Shown here: positions 53,325-62,783 of the stretch, in pieces
Layout of the letters: every line of letters starts with the position of its first letter
How positions within the stretch are numbered: the first letter of the stretch is position 1
Origin: GCA-001856825 sp049965815
GTDB lineage: Archaea; Thermoplasmatota; Thermoplasmata; Thermoplasmatales; GCA-001856825
Direction of reading: 5' to 3'
NCBI GenBank assembly: GCA_049965815.1
Contig: JBMFVV010000002.1
Coordinates: forward strand, 56,573 to 120,572
Length of the DNA: 64,000 bases
Position numbers and translations under genes: made by a program
Notes under the pieces: generated by a model
Database searches by the model: none
What the model was told of the DNA's origin: nothing
What the model saw: only the letters and a program-made list of their open reading frames with translations

Positions 53325-53433
53325 CACACATAATCTGAACTGGAAATGGGTATTGTTCACTACATGAAATTCCAATATTTTTGAATATGAAGCAGAAGAA
53401 ACCTATGTCCGCAAGCAACAGGGCTATGTATTC

Positions 53434-53456
53434 TCATGCTAAACTCAAGTTATAAG
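53434..53456 (+). repeat. Right terminal inverted repeat of the insertion sequence
   Basis: TCATGCTAAACTCAAGTTAT, continuing AAG; reverse complement of the left repeat with one mismatch. It starts 110 bases after the transposase stop. Confidence 0.85.
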
Positions 53457-53625
53457 CAACTATGTTACAGTTTGGGAGTATGTCATCCTTGACATTTAAT
53501 CTCTTTTTTCTGGAAATTGACGCAACTTTGTCAGTGATGTAAAAATGAATTTTTTTGGAGCTTCAGATGTAGATTGTAATAATGCTGCAGAAACGTAATT
53601 AATAAGGTCGAAATTGGAAGATTCA

Positions 53626-54101
53626 ATGATAGATCTGGTACCATTGAATGAAGATGACCTGAAGGAATATCTCAGTACAGCTATATTGACCTACGCAAAG
53701 GAAAAAGTAACTTCAGGTAGCTGGAGGCAAGAACAATTTTTGGAATTGTCATTGAAGGAATTTAAAAGGCACCTACCAGATGGAATTTCAACTAAAGGCC
53801 ATTATATATTCAACCTACTTGATACGAGCACCAATAAAAAGGTAGGAATGATATGGATGGGAACTGATAGTCCTGAGGGCGACGGAGAAGAGGCTTGGAT
53901 ATGGGACTTTCTAATAAACGAAGAGGAAAGGGATCTGGCCGTGAGGCACTTCTTGCTTTAGATACGTTTCTTATTCGTATGGGGAAGAGTAAAGTTTCAC
54001 TTCATGTTTTTGGGCACTATGAGGTTGCAATAAACCTATACAAGAAATCAGGGTATTATGTCACTGATCTAGTAATACCTAAAAATATAGATGCAAAGTA
54101 G
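53626..54101 (+). pseudogene. GNAT-family N-acetyltransferase broken by a frameshift
   Basis: Two overlapping frames together give one GNAT protein. The first frame runs from ATG 53626 (MIDLVPLNEDDLKEYL) to EAWIWDFLINEEE, then goes out of frame. A shift of minus one around 53921-53930 restores the acetyl-CoA loop RGKGSGREALLALDTFL and the end LHVFGHYEVAINLYKKSGYYVTDL in the second frame (stop at 54101). The nearby sequence has no convincing slippery heptamer in the reading frame. A mutation or a sequencing error explains it best. The IS right end lies 169 bases upstream. Confidence 0.8.
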
Positions 54102-54164
54102 CTTGCTTTGGTGCCTTTATTTTTCCGGGCTACTGCTAAAGTTACATTATGCAACCAGGACACC

Positions 54165-54181
54165 CTCAGATGCACTCTGAG
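54165..54181. terminator. Small hairpin between acetyltransferase remnant and MFS gene
   Basis: CTCAGA (54165-54170) and TCTGAG (54176-54181) pair around five bases between two convergent genes. TGCACTCTGAGC is followed by a near copy, TGCACTGAGC. Probably a terminator; no long T-run is attached. Confidence 0.35.
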
Positions 54182-54197
54182 CTATGCACTGAGCGGA

Positions 54198-55412
54198 TTA
54201 TATTATTATACTGTAAATTTCACGGAAGAACGGCCATAATGCAACAGATGCAACAACAAACAGACCTACAACCAGGAAGGAATCCGTAACTGATGTAAGC
54301 TGGATTATGGCTCCTCCGAGCATTCCAGAAGAGAAGGTAGCCGCCACGCTGAATGTGTTGAAGGCACCGGATATTCTAGCCATGAATTCTTGGTTGACTA
54401 TATGAAGCATTGAGGAACTGTAAAGCACGTTCGCTATTCCTATTAAAACTCCTATAATTACAGCAGGTATGAAAATTATAAAGATTGAATTTATGTAAGA
54501 AACAGAAGCAATGGAAACACCAGTGATAAAGAAGATCACCATGGAAATACTTCCAAGTTTACCTTTCACCTTTGTCCCCATTCCGGAACCTAGTATAAGC
54601 CCCAAGATAAACATAGAGAAAACAATGCTTGCATAAATAGAAGGAAGCTGGAACTTTATCTGCACTAGTGAAATAAATATGATTCCGATCATTCCAAATG
54701 TTATGTTAAGCACCAGGACTATGATCATCAATTGCACTATTTCCTTACGTTTCCTTATGAATGCGATGCCGTCTCTCATGGATTGCCAAGCGCTTGTTTC
54801 TTCCGGCTTGAAATCTGTAGAAATAAACAACAAAGGAATCAATGCTAGAGCAAATACGGCAATAAGAACTTCAAATGAATGATAGAAGCCAAGTATGAGA
54901 ATTAAACCGGAGAACAGGTAGCCAGCCCCTTCTGCAATATAGGTGGCCATGGAGGAAATTGATGACCCAGACTTATACTGTTCTTTAGTAAGCAATTCTT
55001 TTGTCCACGTTGCCCTTACTGAATTTATAATATCCGAAGTAAGACCAAGCATGAAACCACTGGCATAAATCGAAATTAATATAATTGGTAGAGATTGCGT
55101 GTAGAAGCCATATAACACCAAAACTAAGAATACTGCCCGGAGGAAACTTACTAAAATTGCTATAAGTCTCTTATTAGTAGTCTTATCGATTAGTGCCCCT
55201 ATTATGAAACTGAAGAATAGGGGAAGAGAAAGAATTCCATCACCTAACCCGGCCAAGAATGCGTTCTTCGTTTCAAATAGGATGATCCAAATAACAATGA
55301 GATTGAACGAAGCAAGGCCAAATCTGGAGATACCGGCGTTTACGACGAGATATTTGAATCTTATGTCAAAGCCGGCTTTGCTGTCTCCCACTGATTGAGA
55401 TGTGGTAAACAT
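54198..55412 (-). CDS. MFS transporter (MFS_3/enterobactin-exporter-like)
   Basis: 404 residues with about twelve membrane segments. The second-third helix loop reads GALIDKTTNKRLI, the shape found in the MFS_3 group related to EntS and multidrug exporters, and the later loop is GTKVKGKLGS. A drug or metabolite efflux role is likely, but no substrate is suggested by neighbours. The frame starts with MFTTSQSVGDSKAGFD; a later start near residue 14 is possible. Confidence 0.82.
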   Translation of the reverse strand: MFTTSQSVGDSKAGFDIRFKYLVVNAGISRFGLASFNLIVIWIILFETKNAFLAGLGDGILSLPLFFSFIIGALIDKTTNKRLIAILVSFLRAVFLVLVLYGFYTQSLPIILISIYASGFMLGLTSDIINSVRATWTKELLTKEQYKSGSSISSMATYIAEGAGYLFSGLILILGFYHSFEVLIAVFALALIPLLFISTDFKPEETSAWQSMRDGIAFIRKRKEIVQLMIIVLVLNITFGMIGIIFISLVQIKFQLPSIYASIVFSMFILGLILGSGMGTKVKGKLGSISMVIFFITGVSIASVSYINSIFIIFIPAVIIGVLIGIANVLYSSSMLHIVNQEFMARISGAFNTFSVAATFSSGMLGGAIIQLTSVTDSFLVVGLFVVASVALWPFFREIYSIII

Positions 55413-55866
55413 AGATAAGGGTTCCTTGGCCTAAAGAAGGAACCAATTAACCTTGACCAAAATAGAAAGAAAATTAACAAAATAATTAGGAGGATGATAA
55501 AGGCCACTCGTAGGATAAGAATTAACGAGGAATCTCACCTGAAGAGATGGTAAATGACACACTAGAAGATCTCAGTAGTACGATATAGATACAAGAAGCT
55601 ACGCGGGAAGTAAATGCCAACAGTTATTCCCCCCTTAGTTGGAGTAGAGTCAGCTCTAGAATTTAACGGAAATCAACGATAAGAGAGCGAGAAAGGATAA
55701 GACATTAGAATGTTAGGTTGCAAGTATAAAAAAATACCATTGCGGCGAGAACAAAATGGAACATACGACTCTATACTTATAACTTGCTAAATGAGACCTA
55801 TTTTCATACCGTCAAAGCCTTTGATAAACTATAAATAATGCCCATATAATAGGATGTGGTGGTATT
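55413..55866. other. Intergenic region upstream of ABC binding-protein gene
   Basis: No gene recognised. The sequence is purine-rich in the first two-thirds with no long frame. A TATA-like AACTATAAATAA (55828-55839) lies about 33 bases ahead of the TTG start at 55867, with GGTGGT (55857-55862) as a likely ribosome-binding site. Confidence 0.4.
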
Positions 55867-56943
55867 TTGAAAACCGGAAGTAAGGTTGCCATCGTGGTTG
55901 TAATTATAGTCGTTGTGATTATAGCTGCGGTAGGCTTGAACTTTTATTTACACCCAACAAGTACCTCAAAGGGGGAAGTTGTAGTTTACGCAGACTACGG
56001 ACCTACTCTAGCGCAAAAATACTTTGACGCGTTTACAAATGATACTGGCATAAAAGTGGTACCTGTCTATGGGTCTATGGGAGACCTTGTTGGAAAGCTT
56101 GTAGCATCTAAGGGAAGCGAAACTGCTGACGTTCTGTTTGGAGGAGCGCCTTCAGCGTACATAACAGCCGCGACTCAGGGAGTATTCCAGTCGTACACAC
56201 CCCCAAGTATTGCCAACCAAAGTGCATATATTGGAAACCACGTACTATGGAGAGACCAAAACTGGCTATGGTATCCGTTCACATATGCAGCATTAGGAAT
56301 ATCTGTAAATACAAAACTGATCAATAACACGTCCGTACCTACCAGCTGGTATCAATTAAGCCAGCCACAGTACAAGGGGAAAATTGTGATGGAGAACCCC
56401 ACTACATCTACGACTACCGGCCTTGGCTTCTACTCGCTAGTTGCACAATGGTACATTCAAAAGTACGGTAATACAACAGGGTGGACCATGTTCAAATCGT
56501 ATGTACAGGGCGTTCTTAATAATTCAGTAACTCCGTATCAATCAGATGACGAAAATGCAGAAGTCGCAGTAGGGCAGGGCACTGGAGGGATTACGATAGA
56601 CTGGACCTACATCCCGACACTCTATGCAACTGAGAATGGATATCCTTTGGTACCTCATCTGATGAACAACACGATTCTCGGTCCAACTGCGATGGCCATG
56701 GTTAATGGAGCGCCACACGAATCCAATGCAAAGGCCTTCATCAACTGGGTTCTTTCCAAGCAGGGGCAGACTGAAATCGGAGTTATATTCGATAAACCTC
56801 CAATAATCCCTGGAGTTCCAATACCAGCAGGATCATTCAGTATTTCTCAGATTGAGCCCTTGGCTTTCCCGTACAACCAAACATGGACTGCCCAGAACGC
56901 CAATAACATAACTGCGGTATTCAATCAATACTCAGTGACGTAG
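55867..56943 (+). CDS. ABC transporter substrate-binding protein (family 1; iron/phosphonate/organophosphate type)
   Basis: 358 residues. An N-terminal hydrophobic anchor (about 7-28) puts it on the outer surface. The mature part begins GEVVVYADYGPTLAQKYFDAF, typical of the family that includes ferric-ion, 2-aminoethylphosphonate, spermidine and thiamine binding proteins. ADVLFGGAPSAY is the common ligand loop and KGKIVMENPTTSTTTG the second half. The start is TTG at 55867, with GGTGGT close upstream. The neighbouring G3P dehydrogenase and phosphodiesterase point to an organophosphate ligand, but iron is also possible. Confidence 0.82.
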   Translation: MKTGSKVAIVVVIIVVVIIAAVGLNFYLHPTSTSKGEVVVYADYGPTLAQKYFDAFTNDTGIKVVPVYGSMGDLVGKLVASKGSETADVLFGGAPSAYITAATQGVFQSYTPPSIANQSAYIGNHVLWRDQNWLWYPFTYAALGISVNTKLINNTSVPTSWYQLSQPQYKGKIVMENPTTSTTTGLGFYSLVAQWYIQKYGNTTGWTMFKSYVQGVLNNSVTPYQSDDENAEVAVGQGTGGITIDWTYIPTLYATENGYPLVPHLMNNTILGPTAMAMVNGAPHESNAKAFINWVLSKQGQTEIGVIFDKPPIIPGVPIPAGSFSISQIEPLAFPYNQTWTAQNANNITAVFNQYSVT

Positions 56944-56952
56944 AAAGATTTC

Positions 56953-58602
56953 ATGAACGGCAAAAAGGGACTCATAAATATTTTATTTTATTTATTCTTG
57001 GTCTTTTTCATAATTCTACCCCTTGTAAGTTTCATATTGACAAGTTTCTACAAGCTTCCTATTTCGATTTTTAATTTTTCAACTATCAAGAACATTATTG
57101 GTACTTTCTCCCTTTCAAATTATGGCTTATTCTTCTCCAATAGTTACTACGTGAAAGCACTCGAAGACACCCTTCTTTTGGGGGTCGCTGTAACTGCCGT
57201 TTCTCTTTTGATATCACTACCTGTTTCCTATGGCCTATCCAGGACCACCATGAAGGCGAAGCAGGCTATAAGATCACTACTGATGATGGGAATAGGCATC
57301 CCGGGTTTTATTCTAACCTATGATTTCATAATACTTTCCACGGACTTCAGGCATCTCCCATTCAACATTTATTCTTTTGAAGGCCTACTGATCGTTATGT
57401 CACTGACTTCCGTACCGTTCATGGTAATGTACGGTACGCTGGCACTGGGAAATCTTGACCAAAGGCTCATAGAATCCGCCAGGGCCAACGGAGTATCAGA
57501 AATTAAGATTCTCTTCAACATAATTCTCCCACTTGTTTTTCCTGGTTTTGCTGCAGGAATGATCATAGTCTTTCTCCTTGCAACAGGTTCTCTCTCCATA
57601 CCGCTACTTCTTGCTCCAACAAATTTCCCTATTATAACTGCCCTTGCCTACACCCAACTGTTTTCCTTCTTCAGATGGGGGCTTGCGTCTGCAATGTTAG
57701 TGCTCCTTCTTATTGTGAATATAGTCGCGATAATCATATATATGGCCGCAATAAGAAGTTCGAGCTCCACTATTACTGGGAAAGGATTTAGAATCAAGTA
57801 TAATGACAACAAAATCGCCGTAATTGTTCTGACAGTTTACTCTGCCGCAGTAGCAATTATTCCAATAATTGAAATAATAATCCTAGGGTTGAGCGCTTTT
57901 TCATACAGGTGGATCGGGACAATCGTTCCTACTTCGTTTACTACGCACAATTTTGGGAGTGCATTTGCGATATACCCATTTTCGATTTGGTCGACGATTA
58001 TCACGTGTCTACTGGCAGGACTCATAGCTGTTGCAATCTCTTTGGTATCAACTTATGGTACTCGGTCAGGCACAATATATGGAAGAAAAATCATAGATTT
58101 CATGGCGATGGTAATATTTGCGCTATCAAATGTTATGGTAGGTATAAGCTATCTTACGCTTTATAGCAATAAAGTTACTGGAATCATTGTCTCAAGCCTT
58201 CCTATTGCAATGATCATGGGATACGTATTTGCAAGACTCGGATATTCAATAAGAGCTGTTGGAATATCTATTAACTCAGTTTCAAATTCTCTTTTTGAAG
58301 CAGGCAAAATCATGTTGAAAGGTCGTTTTTCTAATCTTTTATATATAATACTCCCCCTCGCACTACCTGGTATAATCGAAGGATTCCTTCTGGTATTTGT
58401 AAGGTCATCTATTGACTACGCTTCAACCATCCTGCTTGCTCCTCTCAACTGGTCAACGCTTGCACTGGCTTCATTTAGCTTTATATCAACGGGCGAACTC
58501 GCACTTGGAGCTTCTCTGGCGTTCATAATAATACTGATCACCCTGCCAATATCTTCTTATCTCTACGTGATCAGGGGTCGATCATTCAGGGAAGTTGTTT
58601 GA
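56953..58602 (+). CDS. ABC transporter permease with two fused domains
   Basis: 549 residues with about twelve membrane segments and two BPD_transp_1 halves. The first coupling loop is ESARANGVSEIKILFNIILP near 182-201, the second is EAGKIMLKGRFSNLLYIILP near 450-469. Such fused permeases go with the FbpA/PhnS-like binding proteins. It starts 10 bases after the binding protein, in the same transcript. The ATPase is on the opposite strand downstream, convergent. Confidence 0.88.
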   Translation: MNGKKGLINILFYLFLVFFIILPLVSFILTSFYKLPISIFNFSTIKNIIGTFSLSNYGLFFSNSYYVKALEDTLLLGVAVTAVSLLISLPVSYGLSRTTMKAKQAIRSLLMMGIGIPGFILTYDFIILSTDFRHLPFNIYSFEGLLIVMSLTSVPFMVMYGTLALGNLDQRLIESARANGVSEIKILFNIILPLVFPGFAAGMIIVFLLATGSLSIPLLLAPTNFPIITALAYTQLFSFFRWGLASAMLVLLLIVNIVAIIIYMAAIRSSSSTITGKGFRIKYNDNKIAVIVLTVYSAAVAIIPIIEIIILGLSAFSYRWIGTIVPTSFTTHNFGSAFAIYPFSIWSTIITCLLAGLIAVAISLVSTYGTRSGTIYGRKIIDFMAMVIFALSNVMVGISYLTLYSNKVTGIIVSSLPIAMIMGYVFARLGYSIRAVGISINSVSNSLFEAGKIMLKGRFSNLLYIILPLALPGIIEGFLLVFVRSSIDYASTILLAPLNWSTLALASFSFISTGELALGASLAFIIILITLPISSYLYVIRGRSFREVV

Positions 58603-58626
58603 TTCCTTACAAAGGTGCAATGAAAC

Positions 58627-59694
58627 TTACTTTACTAACGCAAACACCATCGTTTTACCCGGGTCAACGCTTATAATTACTTCATCTCCAGTTTCCCTCT
58701 TTTCCTGGTCATCCTTTATAGTAAGAATCGTCCCATCTGGAAGTTCTACTGCAGATAATGACTCTCCCTTCGAAAATCGCTTAGCAATAAATTTTCCTTT
58801 CAAGAAGCTCCTGTTATCTTTAGTACTTGGAATAGCCATAGAGCCTGTTCGTATAACAACCTCTACTGCATCACCCTTACTCATCTGCCCCATAATTTTC
58901 CCCTCTATCCGCATACTTTCGCCTATATTCACTTGAGCGTAGCCATCTCGAATGTCGCCAAGTTGGCCACTGACCACTAAATTCTCTCCAATGAATTTTG
59001 CTGTATTGTTTGAAGACGGTTTATAATAAAGGTCTTCAGGATAACCAATCTGTTCAATTCTCCCTGAAAATATAAGTCCTATTCTGTCACCAATTCTATT
59101 TGCTTCTTCCTGGTCATGGGTCACGAAAATTGTCGTTATTCCAAGTTGCTTCACCATCTTTACAATTTCAAGGCTCAGTCCTTCTCTAATCTTTGCGTCC
59201 AGGTTACTGAGTGGTTCGTCCATGAGTAGGATTGACGGATTTGAAACCAGAGCCCTTCCAAGTGCAACCCTTTGCATCTCTCCGCCTGATAACCTGTTAG
59301 GTCGTTCGTCGATCTTTTTCTCCAGCCTTAATAATTCAAGTACTTCGAATATTCTTTTATCCCTTTCTGCCTGGCTCAGAGTGGAGTTAGATTTAAGGAC
59401 AATCTCTAGATTTTGCTTCACTGACATATGTGGCCATAATGCATAATCCTGGAATACCATCCCTATTTTTCTCTTCTGAGGAGTAAATTTTGTAACTTCG
59501 ACATTCCCAAAGAAGATCCTTCCATTGCTTGGCTTCTCAAGGCCGGCAATAACCCTAAGTAGTGAGGATTTCCCAGAACCGCTAGGACCAATAAGGGCAA
59601 AAAGTTCCTTATCAAATATTTCGAGATCAATATTGTTAAGGATCTTTGTCTTGTTGAGCGTTAGGTCTATATTTTCAAGCCTGATAGAAACCAT
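58627..59694 (-). CDS. ABC transporter ATP-binding protein (FbpC/PotA/MalK type)
   Basis: 355 residues. Walker A GPSGSGKSS is at 36-44, Q-loop FQDYALWPH near 81, signature RLSGGEMQR near 134-142, Walker B ILLMDEPLSNLD near 154-165 and the His switch in THDQEE. The C-terminal 120 residues form the TOBE domains that in related ATPases bind regulators. It is convergent with the permease gene, 24 bases away, and would supply its ATPase. UgpC and FbpC belong to this family, so the glycerophosphate context is compatible. Confidence 0.9.
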   Translation of the reverse strand: MVSIRLENIDLTLNKTKILNNIDLEIFDKELFALIGPSGSGKSSLLRVIAGLEKPSNGRIFFGNVEVTKFTPQKRKIGMVFQDYALWPHMSVKQNLEIVLKSNSTLSQAERDKRIFEVLELLRLEKKIDERPNRLSGGEMQRVALGRALVSNPSILLMDEPLSNLDAKIREGLSLEIVKMVKQLGITTIFVTHDQEEANRIGDRIGLIFSGRIEQIGYPEDLYYKPSSNNTAKFIGENLVVSGQLGDIRDGYAQVNIGESMRIEGKIMGQMSKGDAVEVVIRTGSMAIPSTKDNRSFLKGKFIAKRFSKGESLSAVELPDGTILTIKDDQEKRETGDEVIISVDPGKTMVFALVK

Positions 59695-59840
59695 TTAGAA
59701 CTTAGATTGTCTCCTATGATTTCAAATTTGTGGGTTTTGGAGATTTATCACGTATAACGGATTTGTTTAATTTTTAGGATTGCTAAAACTAGAACGCTAA
59801 AAAACTAATATCTCAGTACGATTTCGTCTTGCTGAGTTAG

Positions 59841-61316
59841 ATGAATGAAAATATTACTAATGAAAGGAAAAAAGCAATTGAAAACCTAAAATCCGGCATA
59901 GACGTGGCAGTCATAGGAGGAGGAATAACCGGGGCGGGGGTCCTAAATATCCTTTCCTCCATGCCATTGAAAGTTGCACTTTTCGATGCTAACGATTTTG
60001 CTTTTGGAACAAGTAGTAGATCATCGAAGCTCATTCACGGAGGTTTGCGTTATCTTGCAAATGGCCAGTTCTCCGTCGTAAGGGATTCTGTACGGGAAAG
60101 AGATTTTCTATTAAAATTTCCAAACCTTGTTAGGAAGGAAGATTTTTTTATTCCAATAGACAATAACTCGTGGTCAAGGACTGAACTCAGATTGGGCTTA
60201 TGGCTTTATTCCCTATTTTCAAAGTCAATCAAAGCTAGATGGTATTCCAAGGACGAAATAAACGAGAAATTTCCCACTCTAAAGGGTACCCCCCAAAACG
60301 GTGGATTTATTTATGCTGAAGGGGTGGTAGACGACGCAAGACTTGTTATTGATAACATTCTTTCAGCTGAAAAGAACGGAGCCACTGCCCTTAGTTATGC
60401 AGAAGTGATCAAAATTAATTTCCAGGAGAAGATTGCGAGGTCCATAGTTGTACGTGATAAAATCTTAAACCAGGAATTTGAAGTCTCAGTTAAAATGATC
60501 GTGAACTCGGCAGGCCCATGGGTAGGGGAGGTATTAAAGTATTTAGATGACAAATTTGAAGACATTTCTGGGATAATAGGACAGATAAAGTTGAGTAAAG
60601 GAGATCATATAATAATAAGCAAGAAAAAACTTCCCATTGACACTGCATTGGCCATTCGTTCACCGATTGACAAACGACAAGTGTTTGTCATACCAAGAGG
60701 TGACGTCATAATTATAGGAACGACTGAAATTTTCTACAACGGCGATATTGCTAATCCTAGACCTTCTGAAAATGAGATTGATTATCTCATTAAGTCTGTA
60801 AAGAATTATGTTAAAGATTTATCCCGGGGTGATGTACTAAATGCATATGCCGGATTGAGACCACTTTTCGGTTCTTCAAACGATCTTGGCAAAATCAGCA
60901 GGGAGTACAAAGTAATGAAGACAGGCAACATCGTAAACATTCTCGGTGGAAAGATTACAACTTACAGAACAGTAGCATTGAAAGTATCAAAGACAGTATC
61001 AGACGCCTTTAAAATTGCAAGGCTCCCTAACATTACGTTTACGTATTCTAAAAGTTCTGGAGAAAACAGTAGGGAAGTTGATGAAATTTCTGGAGGAGAC
61101 GCAGAAAAGGCGAGATTCTGCAAGGACATATTATTTGAGCATGCTTATCATATTGATGATATTCTTTGGAGAAGAGAAGGAGCTTTCATATTCAACGACG
61201 ATGCTGGGGTTTCCCTTATTGATAAGTGTCTAGAAGTCATGGAGAAAACTCTTGAATATAGTAAAGAAGAGCTAGAAGAAGAGAGGAAAAGATACCTAGA
61301 CCTTCTGCATAAATGA
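59841..61316 (+). CDS. FAD-dependent glycerol-3-phosphate dehydrogenase
   Basis: Oxidises sn-glycerol 3-phosphate to dihydroxyacetone phosphate at the membrane. The FAD motif is GGGITGAG (26-33), and SSKLIHGGLRYLANG and VNSAGPWVGE are diagnostic of GlpA/GlpD. Length 491 is between GlpD and GlpA, with a C-terminal helical domain but no extra iron-sulfur part. Archaeal membrane lipids use glycerol 1-phosphate, so the substrate here probably comes from outside or from glycerol kinase. First gene in a run with an MFS gene and a phosphodiesterase. Confidence 0.92.
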   Translation: MNENITNERKKAIENLKSGIDVAVIGGGITGAGVLNILSSMPLKVALFDANDFAFGTSSRSSKLIHGGLRYLANGQFSVVRDSVRERDFLLKFPNLVRKEDFFIPIDNNSWSRTELRLGLWLYSLFSKSIKARWYSKDEINEKFPTLKGTPQNGGFIYAEGVVDDARLVIDNILSAEKNGATALSYAEVIKINFQEKIARSIVVRDKILNQEFEVSVKMIVNSAGPWVGEVLKYLDDKFEDISGIIGQIKLSKGDHIIISKKKLPIDTALAIRSPIDKRQVFVIPRGDVIIIGTTEIFYNGDIANPRPSENEIDYLIKSVKNYVKDLSRGDVLNAYAGLRPLFGSSNDLGKISREYKVMKTGNIVNILGGKITTYRTVALKVSKTVSDAFKIARLPNITFTYSKSSGENSREVDEISGGDAEKARFCKDILFEHAYHIDDILWRREGAFIFNDDAGVSLIDKCLEVMEKTLEYSKEELEEERKRYLDLLHK

Positions 61317-61576
61317 CCCTTTAGCTTCGAGAGAGATTAGGCACGACACGTACGCCGATGATCTGGAGAATGGTAATTCTTCTAATTCTAATTTTGATCA
61401 TTTATTATGAAATTTAGCTGGATTTAGAATTTCGTAACTTCTGATTTTCTAGAAAAAGATCTAATGACTTCAGATACTTCGCCGAAGATCCCGGGGAGAT
61501 TACGTCAGGTATTAAGTAATCCCTGTGCAAAAATCTATTAGTAATTCCCATTATTCCGGAACGGAACATCAAAACA

Positions 61577-62719
61577 ATGAAAAATCGAGATACCTGGGGT
61601 TATCAAAACCTAACAACAATCTTCGTGATTTCATTTATGGCCCAGATTCCACTGACCACTCTCCGTTTTGTCGTGCCAATATATGCGGAGCATTACGGTG
61701 CTGGAATATTCATAATAGGTTTGCTTGGAACTGCTTACGGATTCACTTATTCCATATCGGCATTTTTCTTTGGCAAGATTTCTGATAAGATCGGTTACGG
61801 AAAACTTGCAATCATGGGCTTACTTTCATATGCAGCGATTTCCATTCTCTACTCTTTCTTTGACCACCCATATCAGTTCGTAGTTGGCAAATCCCTTGAA
61901 GGGATTTCAATGGCCATGATATGGCCATCGCTAGAGGCTCTGTCTTCAAAATTAGGTGCAAAAAATAAGGAGATGACTCTGCTCTTGTATACGGTCGCAT
62001 GGAGTGTCGGGTCTTCGATCTCGCCATATCTTTCTGCTTACTTAATAAAATTCAGTTTCACATATCCTCTAATATTTTCTGCAGTGGTGTCAGTAGCTGG
62101 CGTCTACTTTGTCTTGAAGTCAAAAGTTAACAGTTCTAAGGAATTCATAGACAATAATGGAAGAGTATCGATAGCCTACGACATTGTCCTCCCGATGGCA
62201 CTTTACGGAGTAGACTCATCAATTTTTTATAGCTTCTACCCCGTATATGGTATTGTTTCAGGATTTGGCCTAAGGGGAACTGGTTTACTTGGGACATTTT
62301 ACGGGATATTCCTCACTGTAGCGTTCATCTTTTCGTTTTTGCTTTCAAAAAGAATTAGAAGCAGAAATCTGATAATCATTGGTACGTTGATAGATGTCCC
62401 AGTATTATTGTTGTTAGTGTCACGCTCTATTGTTTCAAATCTGGTTATTGTCTCCTTACTTGGCAGCGGTCTTGGGCTAGTTTACTTTTCGGTGTTGATC
62501 AACATTTTCAGATACTTCAGTGAGGGTCTTGGTTCTAAAACTGGCGTATTTGAAGCATCGATCGGTGCTGGTTATGTATTGGGTCCGACTATAGCTGGTA
62601 TTCCAACTGTCCTTGGCTATAGACTTCCCTGGCTAACGTATGGCGTCTTTACGATCGCAATCGCAATTATTTTGTTGTTAGGTCCAATAAAGAAACGTAA
62701 ACAACTTAAAAACGGATGA
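61577..62719 (+). CDS. MFS transporter, possibly for glycerol phosphate or related organic solutes
   Basis: 380 residues with about twelve membrane segments. Motif A-like loop GKISDKIGYGKLAI between helices 2 and 3. It is 260 bases after the G3P dehydrogenase gene and 64 bases before the phosphodiesterase gene on the same strand, so co-function is likely, and the GlpT family is MFS; but the sequence does not look specifically like GlpT, so substrate is unproven. Confidence 0.8.
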   Translation: MKNRDTWGYQNLTTIFVISFMAQIPLTTLRFVVPIYAEHYGAGIFIIGLLGTAYGFTYSISAFFFGKISDKIGYGKLAIMGLLSYAAISILYSFFDHPYQFVVGKSLEGISMAMIWPSLEALSSKLGAKNKEMTLLLYTVAWSVGSSISPYLSAYLIKFSFTYPLIFSAVVSVAGVYFVLKSKVNSSKEFIDNNGRVSIAYDIVLPMALYGVDSSIFYSFYPVYGIVSGFGLRGTGLLGTFYGIFLTVAFIFSFLLSKRIRSRNLIIIGTLIDVPVLLLLVSRSIVSNLVIVSLLGSGLGLVYFSVLINIFRYFSEGLGSKTGVFEASIGAGYVLGPTIAGIPTVLGYRLPWLTYGVFTIAIAIILLLGPIKKRKQLKNG

Positions 62720-62783
62720 GATTATGAAACATGCCAGCTCGATAATCAAGAAAATTTTAAGGTGCGTAGTCAATTAAGAATCT

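Larger units (their letters stand above)
51589..53456 (+). mobile_element. Complete insertion sequence of the IS1634/IS4 group
   Basis: A single DDE transposase gene is bounded by 23-base inverted repeats matching in 22 positions. The outermost bases include TTATAA on both sides (51590-51595 and 53450-53455). Because TTATAA is a palindrome, it could be either the end of the repeats or a six-base target duplication; in the second case the element spans 51596-53449 (1854 bases). It lies between the ammonium transporter and a frameshifted acetyltransferase gene. No second copy is in the window. Confidence 0.85.

Noticed and set aside
53915..53935. Programmed minus-one frameshift in the acetyltransferase
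   Set aside because: AAAGGGA looks slippery but is in the wrong phase relative to the upstream frame.
55620..55665. TAGAG/CTCTA short stem in the gap before the ABC binding protein
   Set aside because: Five-base arms without a T-run or other support; expected by chance.
55776..55786. Eleven-base match to the right end of the insertion sequence (CTTATAACTTG)
   Set aside because: The match stops after 11 bases in AT-rich sequence; chance similarity is likely. A 10-base match at 51333-51342 was set aside for the same reason.
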